Part shown: positions 35,308 through 48,983 of the stretch, piece by piece | Layout of the letters: the number at the start of each line of letters is the position of its first letter | How positions within the stretch are numbered: the stretch's first letter is position 1 | Source: Diadema setosum | Lineage: Eukaryota; Echinodermata; Echinoidea; Diadematoida; Diadematidae | Assembly (NCBI RefSeq): GCF_964275005.1 | Contig: NC_092705.1 | Span: forward strand, 24,881,630 to 24,945,629 | Direction of reading: 5' to 3' | Length of the DNA stretch: 64,000 nucleotides | Position numbers and translations under genes: made by a program | Notes under the pieces: model-generated | Told to the model about the DNA's origin: nothing | The model's database searches: none | The model's input: only the letters and a program-made list of their open reading frames with translations

Positions 35308-35770
35308 TTTATTAAGGATATATTCTTATTTTTCGAAAAATAAATCTATTGAGTTGCTAGGGGGTCTATAAACCACCCAAGTAATCATATTTTTTGAGGT
35401 ATTACATGTAAGCTCTACAAATGTATTTTCGGTTCCTTCAATGTATATATTATTTTTGTTTTTAAAAGTGAGAGAATCATGAACATATAAGGCGACACCT
35501 CCTCCTCGTCTAAATCTGCGATCATTTCGTAAAATTTTATGATTATCAATATTAAATACGGGGGCAGAGTTTTTATGTAACCAAGTCTCTGTTATTCCCA
35601 TTACTGAAAATTGAAAATTATTAATCGAAGACCATAATAAATCAAAAGAATCACAATTTTTGTTCATACTTGTAGCATTTAAATGAAGCAGACTGAAGTG
35701 ATGTGATATATTTTGTATGCATATATCTGTTTGTATACAAATATGTATGTGTGTGAGTGGTATTATATAC

Positions 35771-35810
<40 letters not shown>

Positions 35811-35899
35811 GTATGTCTATATTTATGTGTGAATGTGAGTTAATTAATTTGTACTTGCAATCACGGCTGCAGACCACTGTGCAGTTATGTAACACAGTT

Positions 35900-36286
35900 C
35901 CAGAGAGGATGTATTTTGAAGATTGTTTTTACATCCGTGACACCCACACTGTAAACTACAAGACTGTGTCTTAAGATTTGTCGTCAATATTATTTTCTAA
36001 TTTTAATGAATCAAGTATGTAAATTAAGCCCAAGATCTAATTTTTGCATAATTAAAAGTTTGAGAGTCTATTTGGTTTGTATATCTGTTTAAGATATTCA
36101 ACAATGATTTTACTTCATAAAAAACTTCCAAAAGTCAATACAAATGTAATGTATTCTATTGTTTTCAAAATTTCTCATATATTTCTTTGTTTTTCGTCTT
36201 TGGTTTTTTTCTTTGTTTTCTTTTACTTTAGTATTAGAAATTGTCACTGACGGGTAATTCCAGCGTTACGAACATTACATTCAGAT

Positions 36287-36329
<43 letters not shown>

Positions 36330-37392
36330 TTTTGTTGACTTATGTCAACAACTCAGCATAATCACTCTGGATCCATTCTTGGTTTCTTCTAACCCAGTGA
36401 TCCCGTCGTGTTAACAGTCCCAATTTTGGTTAGTAACTATAAATCATTTGGTAGATATAACACAAAGTGCTTGTCGTTACGGACATTAATTGGACACGAT
36501 TATTTACCTCCATGTTGATAATGTATTATGTTGAAAAAAGAATATGACTTGGAGCATTAAAGGGATGTTACAGTATTGGTTATAAGTGAGAATTGGGCTT
36601 TTATTTTTTGCGAGATGTCAAGAAGTTTGAAAAATAGTACAGAGCGTACCTTTCTAAGAGGAATTCAAAGTTTGTTTGATGAATATCAGTTTTGGAATGG
36701 CTGAGACATCCGAAAATAAAGTAAAACAAAGCGATCGTAATGAAAACTGGGCCCCACATTTTATTAGAATTGCTCTTTTTTGGGCATGTCAGCCATTTCA
36801 AAACCAATTTTCATCAAATAAACGTTGAATTCCTTTTGTAATTACATGCTCTTTCATATTTCATGAGAGGTTTCTCATAATCTCACCCAAAAATGTTAGA
36901 AACCCGCAGTTAGGTCTCAACCAAAACTATACGATCCATTTAAATTAAAAAACAAAATAAAAAAATCTTCGAAAATGAGTGCTCAGGTCCTGTTGAACAT
37001 TAATAATTGTGATGTACAACCAATTTAGCATTTACTCTACAGGTTCACAAGTGTAGCGTTACGGACATCACACTTTTAGCGTGATGGACATTACAACATT
37101 GTCCACTTTAAAGTCCCGATAGTCATACTTTATCACAGTTGTTATCTAAAGACAAGGCTAATTATTGTTTGTTTGTTTTTCTCTTTTTGGTCTTTGCTTG
37201 ACCATAAACTACTTTGAAATAAAGTGTTGATAATTATGGAATAATGAGAGTCAAAGATTTTGTGTTTTTACACACGCACACACACACACACACACACAAA
37301 TATCCCCCCCCCCCCGGCCCTTTAGGGTTAGAAATTGTTCAAGCATAATCTCCATGATATTTCAATATGATTCCATGCACACACAAAAATTA

Positions 37393-37440
<48 letters not shown>

Positions 37441-38640
37441 ATTATCATTATTATGATTATTATTATCATTATTATTATTACAACTTGGTACTGCACGCAT
37501 CGTACGGAAGATTGGCAATAGCTACTGTAAATATGTCCAGATACCGTATGGAATGCACAAAATCGAAACTTTAACTTTCAATCTCAACCACATTATCACA
37601 TTATCACAAACACCCAGGGGTAAGCTACAACATTTTTTATCAAGATCTTGGAAAAATTCACTGAATCATAGGTGACGCGGCTACTGCACTAGATGAAGAC
37701 AGTCATGCCATTTGTCATTTCGAGAGAAAAATAACTGGACTGACATAGAGATATACACGTAATATGGTCAAATTTTACAAAGGTATTATCTTCAATCGAT
37801 TTTTTTTTACGATGGAGTCGTAATAAAATTTCATAGTAATAACAACAATTTCGATAGAGAATTTTATAGCCTACAACAACTTACTGAAATATGGGTACAG
37901 ATTGGTGATGGATAAGAAAGATACGCATGAATAAATTTGAAATCTGATGACGTACGTCATAATGAAATTTCATGTTTGCAAAATATAAAGATTATAGAAA
38001 TGGAGCAAGAGCCAATGTTGAGCGATCACACATGTATTTTATCTAATGATTATAACTCACTTTGTGTTTGTACTGTCTTCGTAATGTAAACGAATGTAGT
38101 GTTTTGTGTATCATGCTGTATTTCTTTTTGTTTTGTTCTTACATCTGTATATTTGTTCCTCTCGTTGTTTATAAATATGAAAATGATTACCACCAATGCA
38201 TTTTTTAATTGATTATCTGGGTCGGCCAGATTTTAAGGAAACTTTTAATTCCTCGTTGGCTGTATCCCTTCAGCTTTATGTATTCCAAAGATCCGTCTAT
38301 GCTCTGTGCTTGTCATGATTGTTAATCAATGTCTTTCTCTGTTGTTGTTTTTTATGCTGAACAAATAAATTCAAATTCAATGATAAAAAATGTTAAACCA
38401 AATAACATCCTGAGCTCATGACACATAATTACTGCAAATTTCTAGAGCTAAGAGTTTGAGATTTTAGAGATAATTTAATGCTTTACACAAGATATGTACA
38501 GAAATTAGAAAGAAATACAGAAAGAAAGAATCTGTACAGAAACAGAAGATGGTCCGTGAGCTTTCACGGATCGCCTAAAAGATCAAAAACTAAGAGAGAA
38601 TACGTAACAGAAACAGCTGATTCGTAAACTTTCATTTTTG
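35900..38640. other. Repeat-rich spacer before block B
   Basis: Contains MITE I copy 2, (GT)n at 36,289-36,328, (CA)n and a C run at 37,274-37,317, (TA)n at 37,401-37,436, and an AT-rich stretch ending aacaaataaattcaaattcaa (38,360-38,380) that resembles a truncated LINE 3' end. No gene. Confidence 0.5.
36558..36943. mobile_element. MITE family I, copy 2
   Basis: Same ends and body as 15,933-16,326: ttaaagggatgttacagtat at one tip and aaccaaaactatacgatcc at the other. Confidence 0.85.
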
Positions 38641-39180
38641 CACGCGAACCGATGGCAGATTTTCAAGTTGATGGCATTCAGTTGCTGAATTAATTTGCAT
38701 ACAATAGCGTTTGTAACTAAATCACGGCCAAGAAAGGATGGGGAACTTTAGTTTACCATAGCTTTCTTATCCTACGAGAGATTTCGATAAAACCAATAAC
38801 ATTCCGTTCATCTGATTTGGCCCCATTTACTGACGTCAACTTGAATAATCATTCAACTGCATTTGAATCAACTATCCTGCTTGAAACGCAGTGCCATGAA
38901 AATGAAGAGGAAAAAAAGAAAAAAGAAAAGTCTGACCTTAGTCTTGGGCTGCTTGAAGACGGCATGTGACATATTTCCAGTTTAAAGATTCAAGTTCCTT
39001 CCATGAGTTTTTCGTACAATTGTCTTGGTTTACTATGATTTGAAGACAGTATAAAATGTACCTCCAGGAAGCCACGCTAGTACCTACCTCGTCACACCAC
39101 TATACCACTTTAGGCACAACGTTGTCTGGCATGGGTCATAGTTGGGCATGTCAAGTGATGCCAAGCAGGGCAGGATATCA

Positions 39181-39567
39181 AAAGGATCGTATAGTTTTGG
39201 TTGAGACCTAATTTCAGGTTTCTAACATTTTTGGTGAGATAATGAGAACCTCTAATGAAATGTGAAAGAGCATGTTATTCCAAGAGGGATTCAATGTTTA
39301 TTTGCTGAAAATTGATTTTGAAATGGCTGAGATATCCAAAATAGGGCAATCCTAATAAAAGGTGGGACCCATATTTTATTAGAATCACTTTGTTTTACTT
39401 TGTTTTTGGATGTCTCAGCCATTCCAAAACCACGTTTTCATCTAACAAACTTTGAATTCATCTTAAGACGGTATGATGTGAATTATTTCATAGGTGGTAT
39501 CTTGGTATCTCGCAAAAAGTTAAAAGCCCAATCCTCATCTCCACCAATACTATACCATCCCTTTAAA
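39181..39567. mobile_element. MITE family I, copy 3
   Basis: Inverse orientation to copies 1 and 2: starts aaaggatcgtatagttttgg and ends ctataccatccctttaaa. Inserted in block B, absent from the matching place in block A. Confidence 0.85.
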
Positions 39568-39857
39568 AAGCAGAGTATCGACCAATTTATCACTGCAGGT
39601 GAATATAATTTGCCTTCAAGTAGCAAAGAAATTATAATTTATGTAGTAAACAGGTTTTAGAAAATGCTACCATACGGTGACAAATAGATTATAATTTGTA
39701 TGTATAGGGACATTAGCAGGCTAGAACCCCTATAGACCCTGTAATGCATAAATTGGTCTGGGTTCTTGAACACAACTAAACAAAATAATCCCGACATCCA
39801 AACTGAAGACAAAAGTGTGCAATTCAAGTTTAATCTAGCAGGTAGTTAGGTAATATA

Positions 39858-39973
39858 GGTTTGTTTGTTTGTTTGTTTGTTGTTTGTTTGTTTGTTTATT
39901 TATTGGGTTTTTTGTTTGTTTGTTTGTTTGTTCGTTCGTTCGTTCGTTCGTTCGTTCGTTCGTTCGTTCGTTT
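39858..39973. repeat. (GTTT)n / (GTTC)n microsatellite
   Basis: Runs of gttt change abruptly into at least ten gttc units. In block B only. Confidence 0.9.
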
Positions 39974-41011
39974 GTGGGTTCTGTTTTGTCAGAGGGCACG
40001 CACACAATGAAATTTTAGACCAGTTGCAACGCACATGAAAGCCTGCTTTGGGTGAAAACCAAGTCGCGGTTCCTTAAAATTGAGTGGGAGAGCCGTCTCA
40101 AATTAACCAGATTACTGTGAACTATAGTGATCTACTTAGTACATTAATATCGCACCTCGCCATTTATCAAAATATCTTGTAGATCTACCTTGAGTTTATC
40201 TCTTAACCTCTATTCAGCGTGTGTTCATCCAACCCACTTGCACTTTTGCAAGGTTTGTACGTCAAAATAACTTCGTTGTCGTCTGCTCGGCAATGCTGCC
40301 AAAAGACAGCGGAATAAATTCTTATCGCTTTGAATAGCGCGATTTGAACTATAGCCCGTAGCCTTGTCTCGGTCAATCGGTGAACGGTTAAAGGCATAAT
40401 TTTCTATTTGCAGATGCAACAAAAACCAAACATTAGTGCTTTAAAATGGTTCAAAAATGTGAGTTTGGGATAGAAACAACCACTGTAAAAAACTGAATCC
40501 GTATTATCGATGTTAACTATCGTTAAATACACTAAATGCGAACACTAGTCATAATTCACTTCAAATCAATTCAATTCAAAGGTTTTATTTTCACTTCTTT
40601 CAACAGAATGTACAAAAAGTTTACAACATGCATTTTAAGGAATAATGCATAGCTATCAAGGAATAACTTGTGCATGTCAGTAGTCATTACATAATAAAAA
40701 TGTTTTCAGACTAAACCTTCTATATAGAAGGTTTAGTCTGAAAACATTTTTATTACAGTTATGGTTTATCAAGAAAAATACTGATATCTCCCTATATTTT
40801 AGGCTTTTTTGCGAGAATTTTATATAGTAGGATATTTTGTGATACAACAGACCAACACATATGCATGAAATGTGATATCTTTAAATCTCTGCTCTCAAAG
40901 GTAAAATGCACCTTTAACCAGAGTTTATACTTCGCTTCGGGATCGGGAGTTCGGGCACGCCATAAAGAGTGAACCCGCGCAAAGTAAATGTATGGACCCT
41001 GAGAATTTACT

Positions 41012-41440
41012 TTTAAAGGAGACCTCCGGATGATTTCCAGACTTTTACATTTGAACTACTATAAATTAGTCATACCGAGTATGGAGTTTCAGAATTTATA
41101 GTGAATGGGTTGAGGAATAAAAATGTTTTAAAAAATACAACAAATTGCAATGAACAATTAAGGAGGATGACATGGCAGCCTCACCATAAGAATGCATGAG
41201 TTGGGGCTCAAGGGAGCAGAACAAAAGAAGATGACATACATACACTCTACGCAGGTGATTGTGATGGAATACACTGCTACATTTCTGAATATTGTGAGGC
41301 TCCTATGTCATTAACACTGTTCAATGAAGATTTCTTCAAAGCTCAAGGACCACAATAAATTCCACAAATCTATACAACGGAGCTGTCGATGTATGTATTA
41401 CAATGTGAAATTACAAAAATCATCAGCCATGCCCCTTTAA
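41012..41440. mobile_element. MITE family II, copy 2
   Basis: Starts ttaaaggagacctccggatg and ends ccatgcccctttaa. Same body as copies 1 and 3. Inserted in the 5' flank of nitrobindin B, absent from block A. Confidence 0.85.
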
Positions 41441-42645
41441 CCTCTCTCAAGCTAGCCTATAATCTAGGCGGAGTATGATTGTATGCAGCTATTTTCTTTG
41501 CTGTTACGCTAAACGTCTGATGAGGCGAGACTATTGTCTTTGGTAAAAAGCGATACGTCTGATGCGGCGATACTACAAACAGTGGAAGCATCTTCTTAAT
41601 TCATTTTATTTCAATTCATTCGGAATTTTCTGCATTTGATATACAAGTTATATACGGTCATTTCTGTTTCAAACCCATTGTGAAGGCTTACAGTCTGTTG
41701 GCTACATCCAAACATATCTGAAACTTGTGCGTACAAGAGCATGGGCTAGCTGTATAAAGAAGAATGAAGAAAAGGAAACGAAAGCACGTCGATTGGAAGC
41801 TACTCAGGATATTGAAAAAAAGAAACAATCTTTAGATACAGGACTATAGTAAGGCGAGTGTGACGAGTGCTGGTGCAAGTGAATGTGCCCAGCAAGCGCG
41901 CGTTCAAATAGTTTATTACAAGGAAGCTTCACGGGGGAGGGGGAGGAACAAAAAAAAAAAAAAAAAAAAACTTAGACCATTTTGTGGATGCATTTATCAG
42001 AAATCAACAGTTCACTAATCCCCATAATTTGATGGGGTTTTTTCATATTTGCTTTGAAAGGGAAAAGAGTCTTGCTTGCCCTATTTCGACGTCATGACTT
42101 AGCCATGATCGATGAGGTAGAAGAAACTAGAAATCTCGTAAAGAAACGAATTTGTTTGGAGCCTTGCCGGAGTGAATTAAGATGTGCCAGCGTAAATGTC
42201 CTTCCTTGCAGAAATATTGTTCTTGACTGAGAAAGAGATGTCTTAATTGTTATGGGGCTCCGAGCCCTTCGTCTTCGCCTATTTCAAAGTATAGGGCCTA
42301 CAATATCATTATTTCAAAGCACAATTGGCGGGCAACATGATGGATCTAGACAGCATCCATTCCTGTTGAATTATCAGGCTCCTCCTTGTTTTCATCTTAT
42401 AGTTTATCAGATAAACACTATCACTAGGATCCAAGCGTCAACACGATCTTACGTAATTCACCATGTGAACATCAAGCCCGTGGTATTGATCTAGATTGCA
42501 ATCGTGGTTAAGCGAGGCCACAGCAAGTTCCCCAGGGTAAATGCGAGCGGAAGTGGCACCCACGTCTACACGACGTACGTACGAACAGCCGGGTGCCGAA
42601 GAGTTGGCCGGGCGTGCACGCTATGCGAGAAGCTGAACTGTCGTC

Positions 42646-42660
42646 CGGTATATAAACTCG
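42646..42660 (+). promoter_or_regulatory. TATA box, nitrobindin B
   Basis: cggtatataaactcg, about 170 bp upstream of the ATG, in a region alignable with the copy A promoter. A strong TATA match followed downstream by the shared ttacgcagaagaacaaaataacc. Confidence 0.5.
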
Positions 42661-42823
42661 CAGAATTAGAGCCTGGTTATCTGGAGCTGGATTTTCTGCG
42701 TTTTTACCAATTACGCAGAAGAACAAAATAACCGGTTGAGCACACCCTAGGCTGCTGGTGTTTGACATCGGAGAGTCCTAAGTACCTGTTCCCGAGTTTT
42801 GTTCGAAATTTCAGATTTACAGG

Positions 42824-42836
42824 ATGTCTTCATCAG
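42824..42836 (+). CDS. Nitrobindin B exon 1
   Basis: ATG TCT TCA TCA G before GTAAAT, identical to copy A exon 1. Confidence 0.85.
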
Positions 42837-45800
42837 GTAAATTGTGATTATTGTTGAAACACTTTGTACTCTTTTTCTTTTCAGTCTCATGCAACTCAGC
42901 TCGGTTCTTTCCGAGTAAAAAGTTATGACCATAAAGTTTGTATTTTATGGTCATAATAATAAATCGAGAAGCAGTTCAGTGATATTTGCTGATAAGCCTG
43001 CATAATATGTTGCGCTGTTTTGTTTTTCTATAGTAATACTGTTTTATAAACTGGTACCTATTATGTCTGTAAAGTAGTCATCTGTAACGCATGAGCGTTC
43101 CCGATTCCGATTTCCGGAAAGGGGTCTATGGGGGACCAAGTCGGGAAAAATTCGTTGAAGTAGAGGTTGTTTAGTATTTTTCCCGAAACATTTTTAATTG
43201 GGGTAAAATTTTCAAATCGTTTCCAAATGATCCTGAAATAGGGATTATATGGTATTAGTATGGGATTGGTTTCAACCCTCCCTCCTCCACCATCCCCCCC
43301 CCCCCCAAAAAAAAAAAAATAATAATAATAAAGTTCCGGAAGCGAGGTTTCGGGTCTTCCTGATGTTTTCCCGATCTCCTTATCCCGATCTCCCGGTCCA
43401 GGCTTCTCTACGCAAGACATTTGGAGTCAGATGCACTACAAATATACGTCATGCTGCTCTCTCGTTTCCCTTCCAATTCACGGGAGGTAATTTTGCTGGC
43501 TCCTCTTCCAAAAAGGGGTCAAAATCTTAAACCCTTCCCTCCCTTGAAGAGGGTAATTCCGTTAAGAAACCTTGAATAAGTATGATAATAATTTGTGCAT
43601 CGTTAATCGCCTGCGAGATGGGGCCTCGCGTGATGTGAAAGATTTCTGCCAGATGTAAAATGATACGGTATACTGAGTCACTTTATAGTTATAAGAGCCT
43701 CCCATTCAGTCAAATCTATCTAACTTCATATGTTAGTAATCTCTCGTCTTTCTGGATAATGATAAATTTTATGATGGAAGTACTCTTCTTGACCGAATTT
43801 CCAGTGCAAGAAGTTGTCTGTACATAATTTCCTCTGTCTTTATGTTTTCAGATGGGATTTGGGACGAGTGCGGAATCTTTAGTATTGTTTCACAATTATC
43901 TTGTATTTCTTTGTTTCTGAAGCAGCCACTATATTTTTTTCCTTTTTTTTCCTTTTTTTTTTGTATGAAGGTTATAGGGTTATTGGTTATTTGTTTGTTT
44001 TTAATTCAAACTCTGAAGACAAATGATTTCAGTTGGATGGTAAGATTTCATGATTTCAGTTAGTTTGTCAAGGAACCAGATAATGCAACCTACTTTTGAA
44101 CACTGATGCAGGCTTTGACCTCTCCTTTTTCTAATGATTGTCTTGTCTCCAGCCCCTCTTCACGATGCCATCAAGCCGCTGAAGTGGTTGCTAGGCAAGT
44201 GGGAATCCGTACAAGGAGAAGGTTTTTACCCCACCATTAAAAATTTCTCCCTCAAGGAGACCATTGCGTTTTCAAACGTTGGGGAGCCAATGATGCAGTT
44301 CAGGTACTTTTTGATTGATTTTGATTGGTTGTAATTAATTAATTAATTAATTAATTAATTAATTAATTAATTAATTGATTAATTAATTAATTAATTAATT
44401 AATTAATTAATTTTGATTGATTGTAAGTAAGTTGCTATCTTGCAACAATCATGACCATGCTTAGCCCTGTAGACCTGGCATTTTTCTCTGTTTTATTGCC
44501 AAGTAATTTGATATTATTGATATTATAACCCATTCTGCTATGTCAATGGCTGAAAGGGTACAAGGTTTATAGTTGTGTCTTATTTGGATGACTACCAGAT
44601 ATAAGAAAATGACGAAAACATTGCCACAATTTCAAATATTAATTTTATAAGTATAAGTCTGTAAAGACCTTGGGAAATATCAAGAGCACCATAGCACAAG
44701 TCTGTAGTGGGATGTTACATTATTCTAGTAATCATAACTCTTCCGTCTAGTGCTCTTGAACAAAATAATGAATTTCAGTTTATAATTTACTTTTACGTAT
44801 ACAGTGTCATGTGCGATATAATGCTCTAGACTTCTATTTTGCAATAATCTTTGAACTTTGACTAATTATTGATGTATGTGTTGTCGAAGATGTCTACCCA
44901 TGCGGGTAGTTCATAATGTCATGACCATTATATTTACGGTTACAGTTCGTTATTCCGAAGGTTCGTTATTCCGAAGGTTCTTTAGACCGAAGGTTCGTAA
45001 TTCCAAAGGATCGTTATTTCGAAAATTCGTTATTCCGAAGGTTCGTTAATCCGAAAATTAAATAAGGTTCGTTATTCCAAAGGTTCGTTAATCCGAAAAT
45101 GAAACAAAGCTCTTTATTCCGAAGGTTCGTTACGGACTCTATTTCATTTCGGATCAACGAACCTTCGGAATAACGAACCCTATTTCATTATCGGATTAAC
45201 GAACCTATGGAATAACGAACCCTATTTCATTTTCGGATAAACGAGCCTTCGGAATAAGGAACCCTATTTCATTTTCGGATTAACGAACCTTCGGATTAAC
45301 GAACCTTCGGAATAATGAACCTTCGGAATAACGCCATAAATGTTCGGATTAACGAACCTCTAGGTATAAGGAATTTGTGTGTTTCGGATTAACAAACCTT
45401 CGGAATAACGAACCTTCGGAATAACGAACAGCACCCTATATTTACATCTATAGTAGGCTACTCTTAAATGGTATAGTTTTGGTTGAGATGGAACTTTAGG
45501 TTTCGATATTCTTTTGTGAGATGATGAGAAAACCTCTTACGAAATATGAGAGAGAATGTCATTCTAAGAGGGATCCAAAGTTTATTTGATGAAAATTTAT
45601 TTTTAAATGGCTGAGATATCCAAAACAAGCAGATGCTGATAAAAGCTGGGTCCACCTTTTATTTGTATCACTTTGGTTATCTTTGTTTTTAGATATCTCA
45701 GCCATCTCAAACCCAATTTTCATAACATAAACTTTGAGCTTCTCTTAGAATAATTTTGCTCTGTAACATTTCATAAGTGGTTTCTTAGTGTCTCGCAAAA

Positions 45801-48800
45801 AGTTGAAAGCTCAACCCTCATCACCAATACTGTACCGACCCTTTAAAGAGATTATTCAGTAATTATGCGAACATGATACGTTTTTTCCATCATTATGATT
45901 AATATGATCGTCAGGAAGTTATCAGAAAAGGTCAGAATATTTCAAATGCAACATTTATTTTTCCTTAACATGTTTTTAATTAGTTACTGTGAAAGTTTGA
46001 CTTGAAATTCAAGCTCACATTAATATTTTGTTTGAAATAGAATCTATTCTTAATTCTTTTACGTCCCCCCCCCCCCAAAAAAAAAAACAGATAACGTACG
46101 AGCCTGTTTCATCACGTTTTGTCTCTTAAATTGACAGCTCCTCATCACGTGACGCAAATAACAAGCCCTTCCAGAGTGAGTGTGGCTTTCTCCAAGTTAA
46201 CGTTGGCACCAAACGTGCGGCATTCTTGTCGAGTATCAGCATTGGTAAGCAGGTGTCTCATGATTGCCTTGGTACAACCGTGGCCTTTCAGACAAAGGAA
46301 AATCAGGTTAATGATGAGGTGTTGCCATAATTATGTTGTAGATTATATCATGAATGTGAAAGACCCTCTTGATTGTGAGATTCATTTCACATCTTTAAAA
46401 AAATGGCATAGCTTCTTCTCGTGGTTTCCCAGCGCAGGTTAACATGGGGTCAAAGTTATGCGACTTTTGACGAGTTGGAGGCATGAGTTAGAGGCATGAT
46501 ATTTGCTTTCATTATCGCTTTCTTGTAATGAGCAACATTTTTATGCTTTACGCTGGGGCAGGAACCATCTCTCGTTCAGGTAATCTTCTTTAGTTAATCA
46601 GTGGTCAGCTGTGCTAGCCATTAGTATGGGACTGCGGGTGATTTTACAGTGGGTGGAGTGGAGGTGTATAATGTGAAAGTCCCGGGAAATATTGCTCCGG
46701 TGGTTGCGCATGCGCCTCTTAAGTTGCTAGCCAATCAGGATAGGGACTTGTTATATGTGGTCTTTTTTCCCCAACATCAATGATCAAAGCGTCAATGTAA
46801 AATGATAGCTTGTCTCAAATGAGATTTTTGTATGAAGATATAAAAACTAGGCAATGCCACTGCATTCTTTTTAAATGAAGATTAAGACTTTTACTTAACC
46901 ATTCTCTTGCATGGAGTGTGAACAATGTATACAATGGTAAAGTTTTCAGTGTCGGTCAGCACTTGACAAGCATACAAAGCATCTGTATACACAGGACCAT
47001 TTATTACTAATACTTAGTAATACATCATTTTCTTCAGCTACGTCCAAACTCGACCGGGAACTGACAACTGTCCCTGAATCTGGAGAATCTATCTCAGATA
47101 ACAGCAATGACTTGATTGATTTTTGGTGTTTTTTTTAAGTAGTGCCTTCAAACTTAAAAGTGACAGTCATAGTAGGGGCGGATTTTTTTTTTAACAAAAG
47201 AAACAAAAAGAAGAGATGAAATGAAACCCGGAAGTAGCACCAGAAATCCTTTTTGCTGCCGCCCCTCCCCCCCCCCCCCCTTTACGGAATTCCTGGATCC
47301 GCCCCTGGCATGTATAGATGTGTCACTATTGTAACATTTATCGAGGTTATCTTCGAGACTGTCTGTCGATCGTGTTTAAAGACATTATTTACTATTTTCA
47401 GAAGAAACAAAAACCCAGCTTTAGTGCTCAGTACAAAATAGTTCTAAAATGTGAGTTAGGGATAGAAACAACCAATGCAAAATGTTCATCATTATAATCA
47501 ATGCTTATTATTTTTAAATATATACAAGATGTGAGCAATAGTTATGATAAAAGTATTTCTAGAATAAACCGTCTGCAGTTATGGTTTATTGAGAAAAATA
47601 GCTATATCTCCTTTATATTTTTGGCTTTATTGCGATTTTTTTTATATATGGTAGGATGTGACACAACTGACCTGCTCATATGCATCAAATGTTATAATTC
47701 AAACTATTTTTAATCACTGCATGCTCATAATGGTAAGATCGATGTACAGTATACCTTAAAGTATCGATGTACAATACCTTAAAGGGATTGTATAGTTTTG
47801 TTTGAGACCTAACTTCAGGTTTCTGACATTTTTGGGTGAGATAATGAGAAACCTCGTATGAAATATGAAATAGCATGTAATTCCAAGAGGAATTCAACGT
47901 TTATTTGATGAAAATTGGTTTTGAAATGGCCGAGATACGTAAAATAGAGCAATCTTAATAATACTCAGTAGGTGGGACCCACCTTTTATTATGACCGCTT
48001 TATGTTACTTTGTTTTTGGATGTCTTTATAGCTATTCCAAAACCGATTTTCATCAAATAAACTTTGAATTCGTCTTAGAATGGTATGCTATGTACTATTT
48101 CATAAGTGGTTTCTTGGTATCTTACAAACAGTTAAAAGCCTTATCCTCGCCTCCACCAATAATGTATCATCCCTTTAAACGTCATCACCTTTAAACATCA
48201 TCAAGGTTGCCTTCATACTCGGCCAGTAACGAATACTTATCCCCTTTGTGTCTCTCTGCAGGTGTGGTTGAGATGGCGGAAGGGGAGGTGAACGGGACGG
48301 AGCTAAGCCTGGAGTCGACCTCTGTCAGCAACGTGTGGTTCGCCAACGAACCCAAGACCACCAAGGTGAGCTGAGGTGCACGTCACGAGACCGACACCCA
48401 CGAGTCATACAGCCCACGAGTCATACAGCCCACGAGTCATATACAGCTCACAAGTCATACAGCCCATGAGTTCTACAGTTTAAGAGTCATACAACCCATT
48501 AATAGTTTCGACACTTAACTATCAAGGCCCACGAGACCGACACGTTGAGCCCCGTGTTTTATCTATCGAACTGGTGGGCCGTTTTTCCCTAGTCGAACTC
48601 ATGGGCTGTATTTGCCCAAGGTCGAACCAGGGTACCCACCTTCCTGGTCGAACTCATGGGCAGTATGACTCGTGAGGTGTGTGACTCATGAACCCTGTTT
48701 TCAACGTCGAACTCGTGGGCTCTACGTATGACTCTTGGGTGTCGATCGGTCTCGTGGGATGACCCCTAGCAGTGAGTTTATCGTACAGCGATTGCTTGCT

Positions 48801-48907
48801 GGTTGGCCAGATGCCAATAGTAGTAGTAGTAGTAATGATGATAATAATGATAATAATAATAATGATAATAATAATAATAATAATAATAGTAATTATTATT
48901 ATTATTA

Positions 48908-48983
<76 letters not shown>

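Larger units (their letters stand above)
32880..35730 (-). mobile_element. Decayed CR1/L2-like LINE, copy 1
   Basis: A non-LTR retrotransposon read on the minus strand. From 5' to 3': an apurinic-type endonuclease start (LLHLNATSMNKN, ITETWL, RRGGGVALYV at 35,700-35,330); its middle and end (YLMGDYNIDIL, YFDVSDHLPIF at 35,290-35,030); RT fragments (SSDYDGLSVYLLK, SGRCPNSLKIAKVIPIHKKD at 34,340-34,170; [28 protein letters not shown] at 33,930-33,690); and the C-terminal AYPTRHSKDYHL, HHGPDVWTNLP at 33,030-32,900. The frame changes repeatedly and the FADD motif reads FADN, so it is inactive. It lies between the two nitrobindin blocks. Confidence 0.88.

Noticed and set aside
39400-39660. 86-codon ORF (and similar ORFs at 15,846-16,190, 36,601-36,807 and 47,991-48,194) with shared protein sequence
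   Set aside because: The similarity arises because all lie in copies of the same noncoding MITE family I; frames are not conserved across copies.
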